In this document: positions 36,794-49,040 of the stretch, piece by piece
Layout of the letters: every line of letters starts with the position of its first letter
Position numbering within the stretch: the first letter of the stretch is position 1
DNA from: Ophiodon elongatus
Lineage: Eukaryota > Chordata > Actinopteri > Perciformes > Hexagrammidae
Reading direction: 5' to 3'
Assembly: GCA_016806645.1 (NCBI GenBank)
Contig: JACSYO010001716.1
Coordinates: 745,001-809,000 of the forward strand
Length of the DNA stretch: 64,000 nucleotides
Program-made: the position numbers and the translations under genes
The notes under the pieces: model-generated
The model's database searches: none
Told to the model about the DNA's origin: nothing
What the model saw: only the letters and a program-made list of their open reading frames with translations

Positions 36794-37159
36794 CAGCTAT
36801 CTTTGTGGAGTGGATTAATCATTTATTGAAAATACAGCAGAAACAAACACAGCCTGGTCCTTCAGGAGGTGAGCAGAAACATCAGTGTGTTATTTGCTTT
36901 GCTGGACAGGAAGCTGTTTCAGGTGGCTGGTGATCAGAGATCCTCCTCTTCACTGTGTCATCTGCAAGCCACACATGGGCTGGTTTATTACAGCTGTATG
37001 AACTCAAAATAAACAGATTTGCTGTGATTTAATAATAATAATAATTCTGAATGGAGTTTGGTTCGATCGGGGCTAGGCTATGCTAATAATGTAGCTCCAG
37101 ACAACGTCTGGACGTCTGTGACGGTAGAAGTAGAATCTCAACACTAAAAAGGTTTTCGC

Positions 37160-37352
37160 GACACAGTGTCACGAAAGTTTCTTGCCCAAGTTTAAATATT
37201 CCATCCCGTGTGAATACACGAAGAATGTGAATGATGCAAAGTTTGCGTATTCGCGTCTTTCGCGCCGTCCGACGCAAATTCACGTCCATTCATGTCTTTG
37301 CATCTAATCATGCCGCGTCAAAAGTAGCGTGTTTGGTGTGAACACACCTTAA
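37160..37352. mobile_element. GCGTTCACACC-type repeat, copy 2 (opposite orientation)
   Basis: It ends TAGCGTGTTTGGTGTGAACACACC, the inverted form of the start of copy 1 at 26404. It contains GCGTATTCGCGTCTTTCGCG and CACGTCCATTCATGTC, matching the inner blocks of copy 1. Confidence 0.5.
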
Positions 37353-37359
37353 GTCATCA

Positions 37360-38480
37360 GGTAACCACCACTAGTAACAGTGGAGGTCTCCTTCACCAAT
37401 ATAATGTGTTATAAGAGAAAGGAACATGTGTGTGGAATTGAGTCACAATAAACTACAGTGTGTGTTCATGGTGATGGAGGAACATGTCCACCAGTGCAAC
37501 AGAGTGGCTCACTGATTTTTTTTTTAATGGAAGTCTATGGCAAAGAAGCAGACACTCTTATCAGGCTTTGATACTAACACAGTATATTGTGTAGCCATAT
37601 GTTTAGCATGGGCTATCTAAGAGTCAGTGTACATTTGTACATTATGTTAGGTTGTAATAAAATAAAATGACTTACACTGTAAATAAGGAATGTCTATGTA
37701 TAAATTACGATACTTAAAAAAGGATAATTAATAAGGAATAGTGAGCCTTATGGGAAGGAGTATGCGTGACATAGAAGAAAGCCACATTGAGTTTCTTACT
37801 TAGACTTTTAGCAGGTATGCATGGAATGAGATAGAGAGAGGGGGATGGATACTGAATTCTCCTACAGACACACAAAGAGCAATAAAACAACCTCACTCGA
37901 GGGGGGTTGTGGAGCAGAACTGTATGAGGGGGGGAGAGATGACATCAAGAGCCATAAAGCCTAGAGGAGGGCATATGGACCAAAGTGACCAATCGGAATG
38001 CTGATTCTAGCCATGTGAAACTTTAGCCGCACCATATGTTGTAAAACTGAGCCAATGAGAGGCGACGATGCACATTTTCATTGAACTATGTAATCACATG
38101 TACTGGTCAGTTCAGGGCTCTGAGGTCAATGCGCACAGACAGTTAACTCTCTCAGGTTGCTTTTTTAAAGGCAACTGTTTGGGCCTGTGGAATGTGACTT
38201 GGCCTACGATCCCTCAGCTGAGAATTATGCACTGTATTACCAACTTTTATGAAATTGATTTTTATTATAACCAACTGAATCCAGAAATTCTCTTCCAAAT
38301 CCGCCCAAAGATTTTGAATATCATAACAATTATTACAGTCTTGTATTTCACTAACCATTAGCATCCCAGAGGAGGAGAGTGTGCATGCTTTGTGATTTAA
38401 ATTAGATTTTTATGGCTGTTTCAATGTTTAAAGGACTGTACAAAATGTCCTTGATCCCTGCAGAATTATTTTGACTGATG
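37360..38480. other. Noncoding intergenic sequence
   Basis: No exon recognised. An AATAAAACAACC signal and purine-rich text lie at 37870-37970, possibly an old LTR, but nothing supports that further. Confidence 0.4.
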
Positions 38481-38489
38481 ATTCGCTAT

Positions 38490-38705
38490 AGCCCCTTTCC
38501 CACTGGACAAAAAAAGCACTAACACCCACTTACATATGGCTTTTCCTTCAATAGGAGAAACATTACAATCTGCATTCATTTCCGGGACAAATAACTGTCT
38601 TTGTCGGCTCCAGCTCCAATCGTCAGCGATGGAAACACGACACCCGGGTGGACGCGCTAATTTCTGCACTTATTCCAACGCGATGCTATGTGACGCACGT
38701 TGGAG
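38490..38705. mobile_element. Possible MITE (CCCCTTTCCCACTGGAC type)
   Basis: It begins GCCCCTTTCCCACTGGACAA and contains CATTTCCGGGACAAATAAC and GGAAACACGACACCCGGG, blocks I associate with a short fish DNA transposon. The far terminal repeat is not clear. Confidence 0.35.
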
Positions 38706-38719
38706 TGAATATATTATAT

Positions 38720-41030
38720 ATAAAATCAACAAGGATTGTGACAATTAATATAAATACCAACTGTGGTTCACAGTGTCAAACAGATGTTGTATGGGCTCCT
38801 CAAAGCATCCCTCGGTGATCGTTGTAAAACACACTTCATTCAACCTGGATGAAAACAAAATCACGATCACCAACTCTGGTTTGAGAGTTTGAAAGAGAGA
38901 CTGAGAAGTAACAGAAATAAAAAAAAAAAAAAAAAGAAGTAACCACCGTATCATTTCCTCTGTTTGCTAACCCCGTTTTCCGGCTCCTTTGTGACGTTGA
39001 ACGTGATGCACCAGACGAAAACAGAAAGACATACTCATCTACTGCTCCTTAGAGTCTATCTTTAGCAGGTTTTGCTTACGTGCTAATTTAGTTGGGAAAT
39101 GAGTATTAGACATTCTGTCTCACCACTGCATCTCAATATTTCTGCTTACAGGCCATTAGGGCTGTGGCTGATCACACGCAAGAAAAACTTCACTTATTTG
39201 TCAATCAACTTCTACTATGACCAATAACTGACTGTGAATGACATTAAAACTGTGAAGTTGTTCCTTAAACTCGGGTGTTCAAAAAATCCAAACCATAATC
39301 AAATACTTTCATGTGTACTAATTAATATTAATCGGGATTATATTCTCAAAGCATCCTAAGGCTGAACGTCGCCCCTTCCTGGCTGAGTTAGAATAATGAC
39401 AGTAGTGGGTGTATCAGTCCTAACTTTAGGACTCAAGTGTTTGGTCTAAGAGTCATTTACAAAGCATTTTAGCTCTAAAAGAATCTCCTCAGTCTGAGAG
39501 AAGCTAGAGACCCAGAGGACTGGTGCGGCTCATTGTGTCCGTAATGATGAACTTTTAAAAGCATATTTTGATTTGGGGACTTGGAAAGACTCAAATGAGC
39601 TCAACAACAAATGGAAACAATTCAGTTAGACTGGAGACTAGTTTGCAGCTCTCCACAGTGCTGATCAACGTGACATTGGAATAGCTTGTCGACAGGTCAT
39701 ACAGTTAGATTTTTAGAGACGTTTATCAAAATCAACTGGAAACCATGGCGATGAGTGACCAGTTGTGGACCAGAAAAGCAAACCGATGAGGTCACAAGAG
39801 GCTGTTTGGCTGTTGGCTCATTTTAACCGTGTCAGCGTGAGAAAAGCACTCACAAGTTCAACAAAGCAAACCTTCGTCTTCCTCATTCTCAAAGTACCAA
39901 AGAACACAAAAAGACTGTGAATATTTAAAGAGGCAAATGATGATCTGGACACCTTTTGCTCATGTGGTCACCTCTTGTAAAAATGTTGTTGAAGATGAAT
40001 GTGTTCCATCTAATTCCGCTCCTCCAAGTCAACGGTTATTCAGCAGTTTTTCCATCAACAGGTTCGCTGCTGGCTACTGGACTGGTAGCAGTTCTGCAGC
40101 AAGCCTGTTGCACACCGAAGGACCCCGAGTCTCCCCAGAAAGACCGGTCCGCTCCGTCCCTCCCTGGAGATGGAGTCGGCCATCCGTCCATCTGGACTCC
40201 CGAGGCGCTCGTCGCCCCTCCCCACTTCCTCCCCCTCCTGGATGATAACAAGACAAGAGAGCTGAAGTGAAGAGACGTTTGCTTTTGCTCTGAATGTGAT
40301 TCACGCTTCATCAAGGTCAGGTGTTTGCACCAAAAATAGCACTGCCTTAAAAAGAAAAGAAGAAAAAAAACCACACACAAGGAGCTGCGGTGGCGTGGGC
40401 GCGTTGCTAACAGTGCCAGCGACGGGGTTTAAAGAATGCATCGATAGTTTAAAGGTCATATTGGTTGCAGTCACTTTCTCCTAGTAATCTGTAAGTACCC
40501 TACAATAAGCAAGCTGGGTTAACATTGAGGATATTTCACTGTCACAGTTGCAAGTGTGAGATGACTAATTCACACAATCAGTATCGTGAGCAAAGCCCCA
40601 AGACTGTAGATTATTTCATCTTCATTATCTTCTTTATTTACCTCAACTGCAGAACTGTCTTTATTTGAAACAGGCTTCTATTGCTCTGTTTTATATTGCA
40701 TCCTATTTTAGTTAGAAGCAATCAGTAGTGTGCATTTCCACAGCAAGAATCCCATCAGTACATCAACAGATTGATGTCATACTCGTCATTGACAGTTCTG
40801 AATTTTTCTTCTGTAATAGACATGCTGTTTTCCTTCATTGCCTTCAATTTGCCCGTTTCGTGTCACCGTCAGTGACTATTAATGGAACTTCATCCATTCC
40901 ATACCTCTCCATTAAGCTTGTGGAACAACAGGAAGTGAGGAGACTTTTTTCCCTGTGCAGGCTGCTGCTGTTACAGTTCAGTAAACCTGTTGCAAGAGAC
41001 TCTGACTGAAAGCCTTGTTTTACTTGGTTT
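38720..41030. other. Noncoding intergenic sequence with one GC-rich island
   Basis: A GC-rich patch at 40040-40260 holds open frames on both strands (one ends LLDDNKTRELK), but no protein family is recognised. The rest is AT-rich and featureless. Confidence 0.4.
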
Positions 41031-41039
41031 TGCATCTCA

Positions 41040-41230
41040 TTTGCTCAATTCATGTCTCTTTCTGGTAAATCTGTGTCTCGAGGTGGTCGTTTAGCATCGC
41101 TTTTGGTCAATTTATGACTCTTTGTGGTTATTTGACTTCTCTTTGTGGTCGTTTAGCATCTAAACATCTAAACTTTGGTCAATTTATGTCTCTTTTAAGT
41201 CGTTTTGCATTTCTTTGTGGTTGTTAATAG
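41040..41230. repeat. Imperfect tandem repeat (CTCTTTGTGGTCGTTTAGCAT)
   Basis: About four diverged units of roughly 45 bp, with TTTGTGGT, CGTTTAGCATC and TTTGGTCAATTTATG recurring. Confidence 0.65.
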
Positions 41231-41239
41231 TCACGTCAA

Positions 41240-43400
41240 ACATAGCCTTTGTACACGGTAGGTTTATTCAGTAATTCACTGCCTTATCTAGTTTGGTGTG
41301 TACACTGCACATACTCATACATGTTACATTGTGCTTTTGGATGGGGGGTCAAAAGGGGTCAAACAGTACATCTTTGCCCAGGGCCCCGAACAGGTTGATC
41401 CGGCAATTGCACCTTTTAATGCAATTCGTCTGTCTGTTGGTCTGAACACCTCTACGGTGTGACCTCGCGGACATTGTAATACGATATATATATTTAACCT
41501 GTGCCTTTCAGGTGAATGATACTCACTGGATCAATGGATGATAAAGGACAGAAGTGTTTAAACATAAGAGTCTAACACAGGCAGAGCCAATAAATAATTG
41601 CTGCCTGTCGCACAATGCTTCGGCTAACGCTACGCAGAGCATCAGATCAAGACAACGATGAAAGAAAAGAGGAAGGACCACGAAGAGACATCCCACTCCA
41701 GGTTGCTTAGGAACCTTTTGGCCAAGTGACAAAAGCTCATTAAGTAAGAAGGAGATAACGTGACGTTCAAACAGTTAGTGGTCGAGCCATCGGAGAGGGC
41801 CACAGATGAGAAAGAAACACACACACAACAGGGATTCTTCATCATATTTCAATATCAATGAAGGAAACACAGAGCACATTTTGTCACCGTGTATACAATG
41901 AGTTCTGAACACAAGGTCGGCATGTGAATCCACCTCGTTTCTTTTTTTTATTAATTCTTTTGAGTCCCAGGACCCGAGATTTAAACACAACCAGAGCACT
42001 ACGATGAAGAATTTGTAATTAAAATATAAAAATTTCTGTGAAACCATTTCTAAGTCAATACCACTCCATTACTTGCATACGTGTGATTTACAAATGGTCT
42101 GACTGATATTAAAATACAATTATAATTTTTTCTCTTCATAGCAGACCTGCATAAACTGCAATAGATTTTGGTTATTAGTGTGATTTTTTCCCATGGAGCT
42201 TAGCATTAGTTCAGAAAGAGCACTTCATCACATTCACTCGTCTCCTTCGTCAGCCGTGCAGCTAGTTGACTCCTTGACATCCAATTACATTCACGAAGGA
42301 TTTCAGTGTGGACATCATAACCTGACACGTATGGCTGCTGCTCTGCTGCTGCCTCCACCATCACACCCGCCTCATAAAGCAGAGGGGTCTAAGGGCTCCT
42401 CCCCCACAACATTTTGAGCATCGAATACTTAATTTACTCTATTCTGGTGAATATTTCTGCATCAATTTATGGTGGAGAGGTTTGTATTTATGTAAAGGAA
42501 AACACTACATTTAGGCAGCAGGTGACAATTCAAAATATAAAAATATAATGGAATATAATGCAGTAAGGTGAACGTCACCATCAGTGATAAAGTGCAAACA
42601 TTCAAACCAGCAGTGTTATTTGTGCTAATGAGCCTAACTATTCTATAAGCACCTTTCGATTGTAAAAGATATAGAAGATACAAGCCAACTTGACTCTTAA
42701 ATCAGATTCCACTGAATATTTCATCTGTACTTTCTCACCATCACACTCTGGAGCTCAGAGGTCCACAGCTGATCAACTGATGAAATTATCATCATGGTTT
42801 TTGGAGAAATATAACATCAAATAGCATTAAGGATGGCACAACAGAGCGCCAATAGTTTTAGAAATTATCAAACAATACTGTGCAAATTTCACCAAATACG
42901 ATTTTAGCCTTCATATAGTTTTTGTGTAACATCGCTGTAGTGACCGTAGACGTGCTGTCAGGCGCACGGAGCACAATGGAGGCGCCGCGTTGCGCCACAC
43001 TCGGCCTTCTCCAGTGACCTCACCACCAGATAGGGGTCTTATTGATGGCTGTCAGTTTCAAGCAGTTTCACGTCATTCAGATGCAGGAAGACGGTGAGCT
43101 TTTTAGAAAATAATAACCGAGGCCTCGGTGACCTCATAACAGACTATGGCATGATGATCACACCGGAAGCACCTTTCTCTGTGCCGGTCAATAAGCGATT
43201 CTGCTCCTCTCTCTTTCTCTATGTGCATGTGCAATAGAAGATAATGTGAACGTTATATGACAAGTTTGCTCAGCTATTGGTGGGGACAATTCTGTCCTCC
43301 CAAAATATTGGGAGAACATGTCCATATCGTTCATATGCAAATCTTTGCCCTTGGTATTGTTGGTTATTTCAATAAATGCATGAGTATATAGCTATTAAAG
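41240..43400. other. Noncoding intergenic sequence
   Basis: No exon or clear repeat recognised. Confidence 0.5.
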
Positions 43401-43402
43401 TC

Positions 43403-43985
43403 CTAGACTGTATATAAAAGTAGATGTACAGTCACCATGACATCACATCTTGGTTGGTGGACTACAATTTGGAAGCCTCGGGTGCAGCATTTTGGCCATC
43501 GACATCTTGGTTTTTAGCGGAACCAGAAGAGACCATATTTGGACGAGAGGGAGGAGCTTGTTAGGAGCTAACGCTGCCAATAGTTAGATAGCTTGGTGAT
43601 CAAGGTGCAGCCATAAATTCAGTGTGATTTTAATTGGGAGGCCAATTTACAGACTTGTTTGTAATACTTACCAGAAAATAAATTAACAGCTGACTCCTTA
43701 GATTTTCTTTTAGGAGAGGCGACTGCTGTACAAAGACGGGGTAGCGACCTGTCACTTAATATAATTTAACGGGTGAGTTACATAACAATTCGCCCCCTGT
43801 ACATTTGTCATGAACAGGGAAATTCGCTGTAGAGACCAAAACTGTTTTTTGGACTAGGCTGTAAACTTTTCTGCTGTAAAATCAAGCCTTTTTCCATGGG
43901 CCTTTATGGGGATGGACTCGCTTTTGGAGCCAGCTTTAAGTGGCCATTCAAGGAACTACAGCCCCAGAGGTTGCCGCTTGGTACG
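43403..43985 (-). mobile_element. SINE-like repeat, copy 3 (inverted, longer)
   Basis: On the minus strand it has the AAGATGTCGATGGCC, GAGGCTTCC and GATGTCATGGTGAC blocks of copies 1 and 2, with the end CTTTTATATACAGTCTAGG. To its right lies TTTATGGGGATGGACTCGC and TTTGGAGCCAGCTTTAAGTGG, segments usually joined to this repeat in fish, so this may be the fuller copy. Confidence 0.6.
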
Positions 43986-43989
43986 CTTA

Positions 43990-44800
43990 CATACGATCAT
44001 TCTTCCTCGTAGGTAAACCATAACTATACAAAGAATATCCCAGCATGAAGTCCAGTCTATTCAGCTAAAACTTCTGTGTCAGGATGACATGCTGGTAAAA
44101 AAAAAAAGAAAGAACAGTTATACTTTCCAGCACTCACCAATCTTTGCAGCTGAAAAGGTATACCGAGGTAACCATAGTAACTATTACGTTCTACACACTA
44201 TCATTCCACCACAGAACCATGAGCAGTACTTTGTGGTGCCAGATTTTTTATCTTGCACTGTATAGAGGTACTGCATTCAGCATGTTCAGGGTCAGTTCTT
44301 CTCTGTGCGGGGAGAAAGCTGACTGACTGCTGTGGAAGAAAGAAAGAGCTTGTCAATACGAGCTTGCACAAAGTCAGGCTTTGAATCCCATAACTGTATC
44401 CGTCATATATCCATGGGCCAGGAAGTGATTAGTCACATCACACACAATAGCGCCAATGGCGTCATAAAAACAGAACTTTCTGGCTGTAAATAAAAAATGA
44501 TTTTGTGATGAGATTCAAGGTTTCCTGAGTAAGATGCCCTTTACAGATTGTCCTCCCAGGAAGAACGACAGAATTAATTGTTTAGTACCCCAATACAAAA
44601 ATTATTTTTGTTTGTCTAGCAGCCACAGAAATTATGGCTTTTGTCTGTCAGGTGATATCCATATAGAGCAATAAAGTCCACAAAGGAAGGATGGTGGGGT
44701 GGAAAGATAGATCAACAACAACATTTATCACCAGAGACCGCGTTTCCAATCAACAGTCAATGTTGATTTCTTTTAACCATGAACACGATTGTTCCAACCA
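43990..44800. other. Noncoding intergenic sequence
   Basis: No exon recognised. Confidence 0.5.
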
Positions 44801-44810
44801 TCCATTAACT

Positions 44811-45060
44811 TTCTGCTATCCAGTGCCAGGTCCTGGGGGCAGCAGATTTAGCATGGCATTCCATTTGTCCCTCTCCCCAGCAACGCTTTCCAGCTCTTCA
44901 TGGGGAACCCCGAGACGTTCCCAGGCCAAACATGATATATAATGTCTCAAGCGTGTTCTGGGTCTAACCCCGGGGCCACTTACCAGTTGGACGTGCCCAT
45001 AAAACCTCTAAAAGCAAGCGTCCAGGAGGATCCTGATCAGATGCCCGTATCGACCCGTCT
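44811..45060. repeat. Dispersed repeat (CCCCAGCAACGCTTTCCAGCTC type)
   Basis: The series CCAGCAACGCTTTCCAGCTC, GGGGAACCCCGAGACGTTCC, GTTCTGGGTCTAACCCCGG, GTTGGACGTGCC and GCGTCCAGGAGGATCCTG is a common fish repeat. It directly adjoins the LINE to its right. Confidence 0.6.
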
Positions 45061-45279
45061 GCCTCTGAAAGAAAGCAGAGCAGTTTGTGGGTGGTGTGGT
45101 TGGGGTCTCTGATATCCTGTTGACCTTTTTACTGCACCGCTGGGTGTAAAGGTCCTCCATAGATGGCCGCTCTGTCCTGGTGATGTGCTGAGTGGTTTTC
45201 ACCACTGTCTGTAGACCTTTTCTCAGAGCGGTGCAACTGCCACACCAGGCAGTGATGCAGCCGGTCAGGATCATTTCAA

Positions 45280-45765
45280 TGACCCCCTTTACACCTGGCA
45301 TTAAAATGGATACCAGACAAATAAACAACAATGACAATAGAATGATATAACTAAACAAACATTGAGAGACAAAGGGCAGCATCAAGTATTCAATCACATC
45401 CACAATACAAGATGAAAAAGAGAATATCCATTTGGTGCGATGGGAGCTTTCCTATATAATCCAAGAAGGGTTGCCATATCTTGGAAAATGTTTTACTCTT
45501 GTTCCTCAACCCATAACTTATTTTCTCTAAAGGTATACAACTATTCATTTCAGAAAGCCACATTCCAATTGAGAGAGGTACATCTGATTTCCATTTTAAC
45601 GCAATATACTGTTTAGCAATGGCCAGAAAGATTTCTGTAAGCTTTATCGCATGGCTATTTTTAAGGTTGGATTTAGTGAAGTTACCCAATAAACAAGTCT
45701 ACGGATCCAATAGAAAGTCAACACCATTACGAGACGCATTTTAATGTCAGGTGTGAAGGGGGTCA
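45280..45765. mobile_element. 486-bp element with 29-bp inverted ends, inserted in the LINE
   Basis: 45280-45308 (TGACCCCCTTTACACCTGGC then ATTAAAATG) and 45737-45765 are inverted copies with two mismatches in 29. The surrounding sequence on both sides is the same LINE. No clean target duplication was found. The interior carries a LINE tail of another family rather than a transposase. Confidence 0.75.
45390..45689 (-). mobile_element. L1/Tx1-like LINE C-terminus inside the inverted-end element
   Basis: The minus-strand frame includes KLTEIFLAIAKQYIALKWKS, SIGMWLSEMNSCIPLEKIS and KIWQPFLDYIGK. This matches the last part of Tx1/L1-group reverse-transcriptase ORFs as I remember them. The element is 5'-truncated: only the extreme C-terminus is present. 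Confidence 0.55.
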
Positions 45766-46054
45766 ACGGTAGATGAGTCGCTATCTCGACATGCTAATGA
45801 TGATGTCAGTGTGGTGAGTCCAGGTCAGGCCCTCACTGATATGAACCCAGAGGAACCTGAAGCATTTGACTCTCTCCATCGTAGTCCCATTGATGGAGAT
45901 GGGGGCATGTCCTTCTCTATGTCACTTCCTGTAGTTCCCAATCAGCTCCTTAGTTTTGCTGACGTTAAAATGAAGGTTGTTGTCCTGGCACTAAGATGTC
46001 AGGGCTCTGACCTCCACTCTGTAGGCAGTAGTTTTGACTTTCATGGAAGAGACC

Positions 46055-47030
46055 AGAGTTTGTTTGCTTTTTTGTTATCTCAACTATAATCTTTGCCTAA
46101 TCTCAACCAGGTGTAATGGTTGAGGTAACGCAAGGCTTTAGTGAGGGAGCTGTGGGAAGTCTGATAAACTGCCTCAAGTGATGTCACTTAAGTCAGTGTA
46201 CATGTTTGAAAATGAAAAAACATATGGGGGTGTGGAGTTAGAATGAAGCTGACCAGACCTCTGAATGTTTGAATGTTACAAACCGTCAAGGGAATCAGGA
46301 ATTTTCTTCTTACAAACAATGTTTAGGTCTACTCAAGGAAGCCTGTAAACCAAACGTCACAAGAGACACTCTGGTGAAGCCGATGTTTCTTAATTTGAGG
46401 GAGCAGCGCCATACAAAATAACCGAAGACCTTACCTTGTGTTTGTTGACTTCTCCAGGTGGCTTTCCAGCGTGCTTGCTGGAGGTTTTTGACATTTTCAG
46501 AGGGGTGTTTGAGAAAAGGACAGGAAGGAAAATGGAGAGGGTTCATCGTCTAGGGGCCATCAACTCAGTACATTCATGACAATCTGTCCATTATATTTTG
46601 TCTGTAATAAAAGTGGGATTGTGTGTCTTGATGGTGGCGCTGGAGGAAAAGTCAGGCAGTCACCAAAAACCGTTAGGATTCATCTTCTGGGGACCAAGAA
46701 TGTCCACCGCTAATTTCACAGCGGGGGCTAATCTCGGAATCCATCGGCTATTGGTACAGTGTGGTTATCTTGCTATGGACCAAATTGTTGGACGGACTGA
46801 CAGAGTGACTGTATTGGTGACTTAAATCCTCACGCTTAAGCCCAGCCACCAGCGTGTGAATACTGCAGTTGGGCTGTGTGGGTGTTCCGTGTGTTGAAAG
46901 GAACCCTGTGTCAATAGGAGTGTAATGTCAGTGTAAACATCGGCAAACCAAGAAATAATTTCTTATCTTGGAATAAGAAATATGGAAATCAATCCAAGTG
47001 AAAGACTTGCTATCATACCAAAATGAAAAG
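46055..47030. other. Noncoding intergenic sequence
   Basis: No exon recognised. Confidence 0.5.
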
Positions 47031-47035
47031 CACTT

Positions 47036-47112
47036 TCAATTCAATTCAATTAAATTTATTTTTGTATAGCCCAAAATGACAAATTACAAATTTGCCTCAG
47101 AGGGCTTGTGGA
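47036..47112. repeat. Dispersed repeat tail (TTTGTATAGCCCAAAATGAC type)
   Basis: TCAATTCAATTCAATT units precede TTTTTGTATAGCCCAAAATG and TTTGCCTCAGAGGGCTT, a very common fish repeat end. Confidence 0.6.
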
Positions 47113-47129
47113 CCGCACTTGTGGACCGC

Positions 47130-48075
47130 ACCGGTGGAGCTCCACTCAGTCGCACGCCCAAGATTTATCTTCATTGGTCAACTAAAACTAAGATAAGAAG
47201 ACCCTACAGCGTAGCCTTGGTGGTCTATTAATGAGCTTTGAAAGGCTTCAACCTTGAAATGGGATGAGGCCCCGATTGTCACGTGTGGATCATTTCACCG
47301 GGGCCCAACGCAGAGCAGATCAATTTCCTCCCACAGCCCAACGCTGAGCGCTCGCTGACCCCGCTCGCTGCTTATCTCGTACACAAAGCGGCCTGAAGGC
47401 ATCCAGCAACCACACGACACCGCACGAATGCAATGATGAGACGCAGTAGGTGTAGATCTGCCGAGAGGCGAAGGAGGTGCGAACGTACTCCACTCTGGAT
47501 TAAGAACTCGTTAGTGCCCGACACATGTGGTGCATCATTATCGCTGTTGGGTGAAAACCTTGCACTTGCATTCGGAGCAAGACATGAAACTCTCCTGGTT
47601 GCATCATCACAACAAACAATGAGGCGCTGCGCCAAATAAAATGGCGCTTCGGGAGAAAGTCAAAGGTACAAGGCCACGTTTAGCAGAGCAGTCGCATACC
47701 TCTTGAGTTACGGGGAGCATTGTGCTTAGGGCGCGAGTATGCTTCATAGTTAGTGCTTGTTGGGTCGTTAAGCAATGTCCAAAATCTTCTTTCCATGGCC
47801 TCGAAGCAGGGGGAGCTTTGGTCCCATCCTTTTTGTGACCTTCCGAAACACAATCTGACAGTCACGCCCAGTTAACACAGGGATTGGTCTTGTGTGCAAA
47901 GGTATGAAAATAGGCAGGGTTCAAATTCCCTCTCAAGTTCTCCACAGAACTACTAACATCACTTATCATGCGAAAGGCCGAGTGCAACATAATGAATAAC
48001 TTTGAGGAGAGGTCGTCTAAAAGTGATTGTATAGACGACTATGAAATTCTGCTTTCAGTTGTACTTAGCTTGGCC
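47130..48075. other. Noncoding intergenic sequence
   Basis: No exon recognised. A CpG-rich patch at 47390-47640 has open frames on both strands without similarity. Confidence 0.45.
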
Positions 48076-48080
48076 CTCTT

Positions 48081-48196
48081 GTGTCACTGGTTGCAAAAAA
48101 ACAAGATGGCGACGGCCCAAATGTCAACATCGAGGCTTCAAAACGGAAGTCCACAAACCAATGGGTGACTATACGTCCACAGCTTACAGTCGATGT
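48081..48196 (+). mobile_element. SINE-like repeat with AAGATGGCG motif, copy 2
   Basis: Blocks CACTGGTTGCAAAAAAAC, AAGATGGCGACGGCCC, TCGAGGCTTCAAAACGGAAG, CAATGGGTGAC and ACGTCCAC match copy 1 in order and orientation. The CRE is lost here (GGTGACTATACGTCC). Confidence 0.75.
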
Positions 48197-48802
48197 GATG
48201 AAAACAGACGAGCTGGTGAACACACCAGAGCATTTATATTTCCCCCAGAAATCGTTAGAGACCAACAAATAGAGCCAAGAGAGAGAGAGGATATTGGACT
48301 AACATTCATCAGGTGCACACAAACACTATTTCAGATGAATGATCATGCTGCTCCAAAACTGCTGTGTCAAAAGACCTGTTTGTTAACTTAACTACAAGGT
48401 TAACAACTGTATATGGTGACAATGTGTTGTGTTCAAAGAATGTTCCACTACACTCAAGTGGAAGTCTTAAGGAACTATCCGAACCAGTCCTTTTTTCTTA
48501 AAATTTGGTTAAAATGACAGCGATGAATGAATGATCTCATTCATCGTGTTCATAACTATAGTGTCTTCTATTTAATTCCAAGTCTCTTCTGTAGGCTACT
48601 TTCTTTCAGTCTTGCTGAAAAAGAGAAAACACTTTGTTCATTGATGTCAGTGGGATTTATTCTTTTTTTCCCCCCCAGCCCAGCTTTTTGAACGAGGCCC
48701 CCCCGAGAGACGGAATGATGGTGATGGTGATGATGCGCCGATGGGATGAACTGCGCTGCCGCCCTATACCTTCTCCGTGTGGGCGTTGTTTTAACAAACC
48801 TC

Positions 48803-48926
48803 CCGAGGCGGGGAGGCGGGGAGGCGGTGGGCTTATTCACGCAGCACATTCCCCTCCCATTGGTCCCTCGTTAGAAGAAGCGCTGATGCGCCGCGGTGAC
48901 ACGGCCGAGTCTCCGGCGATAAAAAG
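48803..48926 (+). promoter_or_regulatory. pdyn: pdyn promoter: GC boxes, inverted CCAAT, TATA-like box
   Basis: A GAGGCGGG-type run (about 48803-48829) is followed by an inverted CCAAT box (CCCATTGGTCC, 48855-48865) and a TATA-like GATAAAAAG at 48918-48926. The order and spacing are those of a class II promoter with a start near 48947-48955. An out-of-frame ORF crosses this stretch and is ignored. Confidence 0.6.
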
Positions 48927-48947
48927 CGAAGGCGACGAGCCGCGCAG

Positions 48948-49040
48948 GAGAAACACGGAGAGTTCAGAGGGCGGACGTTTGATGCTAGATGCGCCTCTGA
49001 GAGTCTTACTGCGGCTGGAAGTATCTGTCCAACTCCTGAG
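48948..49040 (+). other. pdyn: Probable pdyn 5' noncoding exon
   Basis: It begins about 25-30 bp after the TATA-like box and ends at the donor CCTGAG|GTACCG (boundary 49040). The next exon starts at 49379 after the acceptor GTGTGCCAG, with 14 nt of 5' UTR before the ATG. PDYN genes usually have noncoding first exons, which fits. The start is estimated from the TATA position. Confidence 0.5.

Larger units (their letters stand above)
45065..46050 (-). mobile_element. Degenerate LINE reverse transcriptase, split by an insertion
   Basis: Minus strand: 46050-45790 gives NVSKTKELIGNYRK, HAPISINGTTMERVKCF and WVHISEGLTWTHHTD; after the insertion, 45280-45065 gives IEMILTGCITAWCGSCTALR, TTQHITRTERPSMEDLYTQRC and NCSAFFQRQTGRYGHL. 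This is the end of the palm and the thumb region of a Jockey-superfamily (L2/CR1/Rex-like) LINE. About 30-40 residues expected between the halves are missing, and there are stops and frameshifts. Confidence 0.75.
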
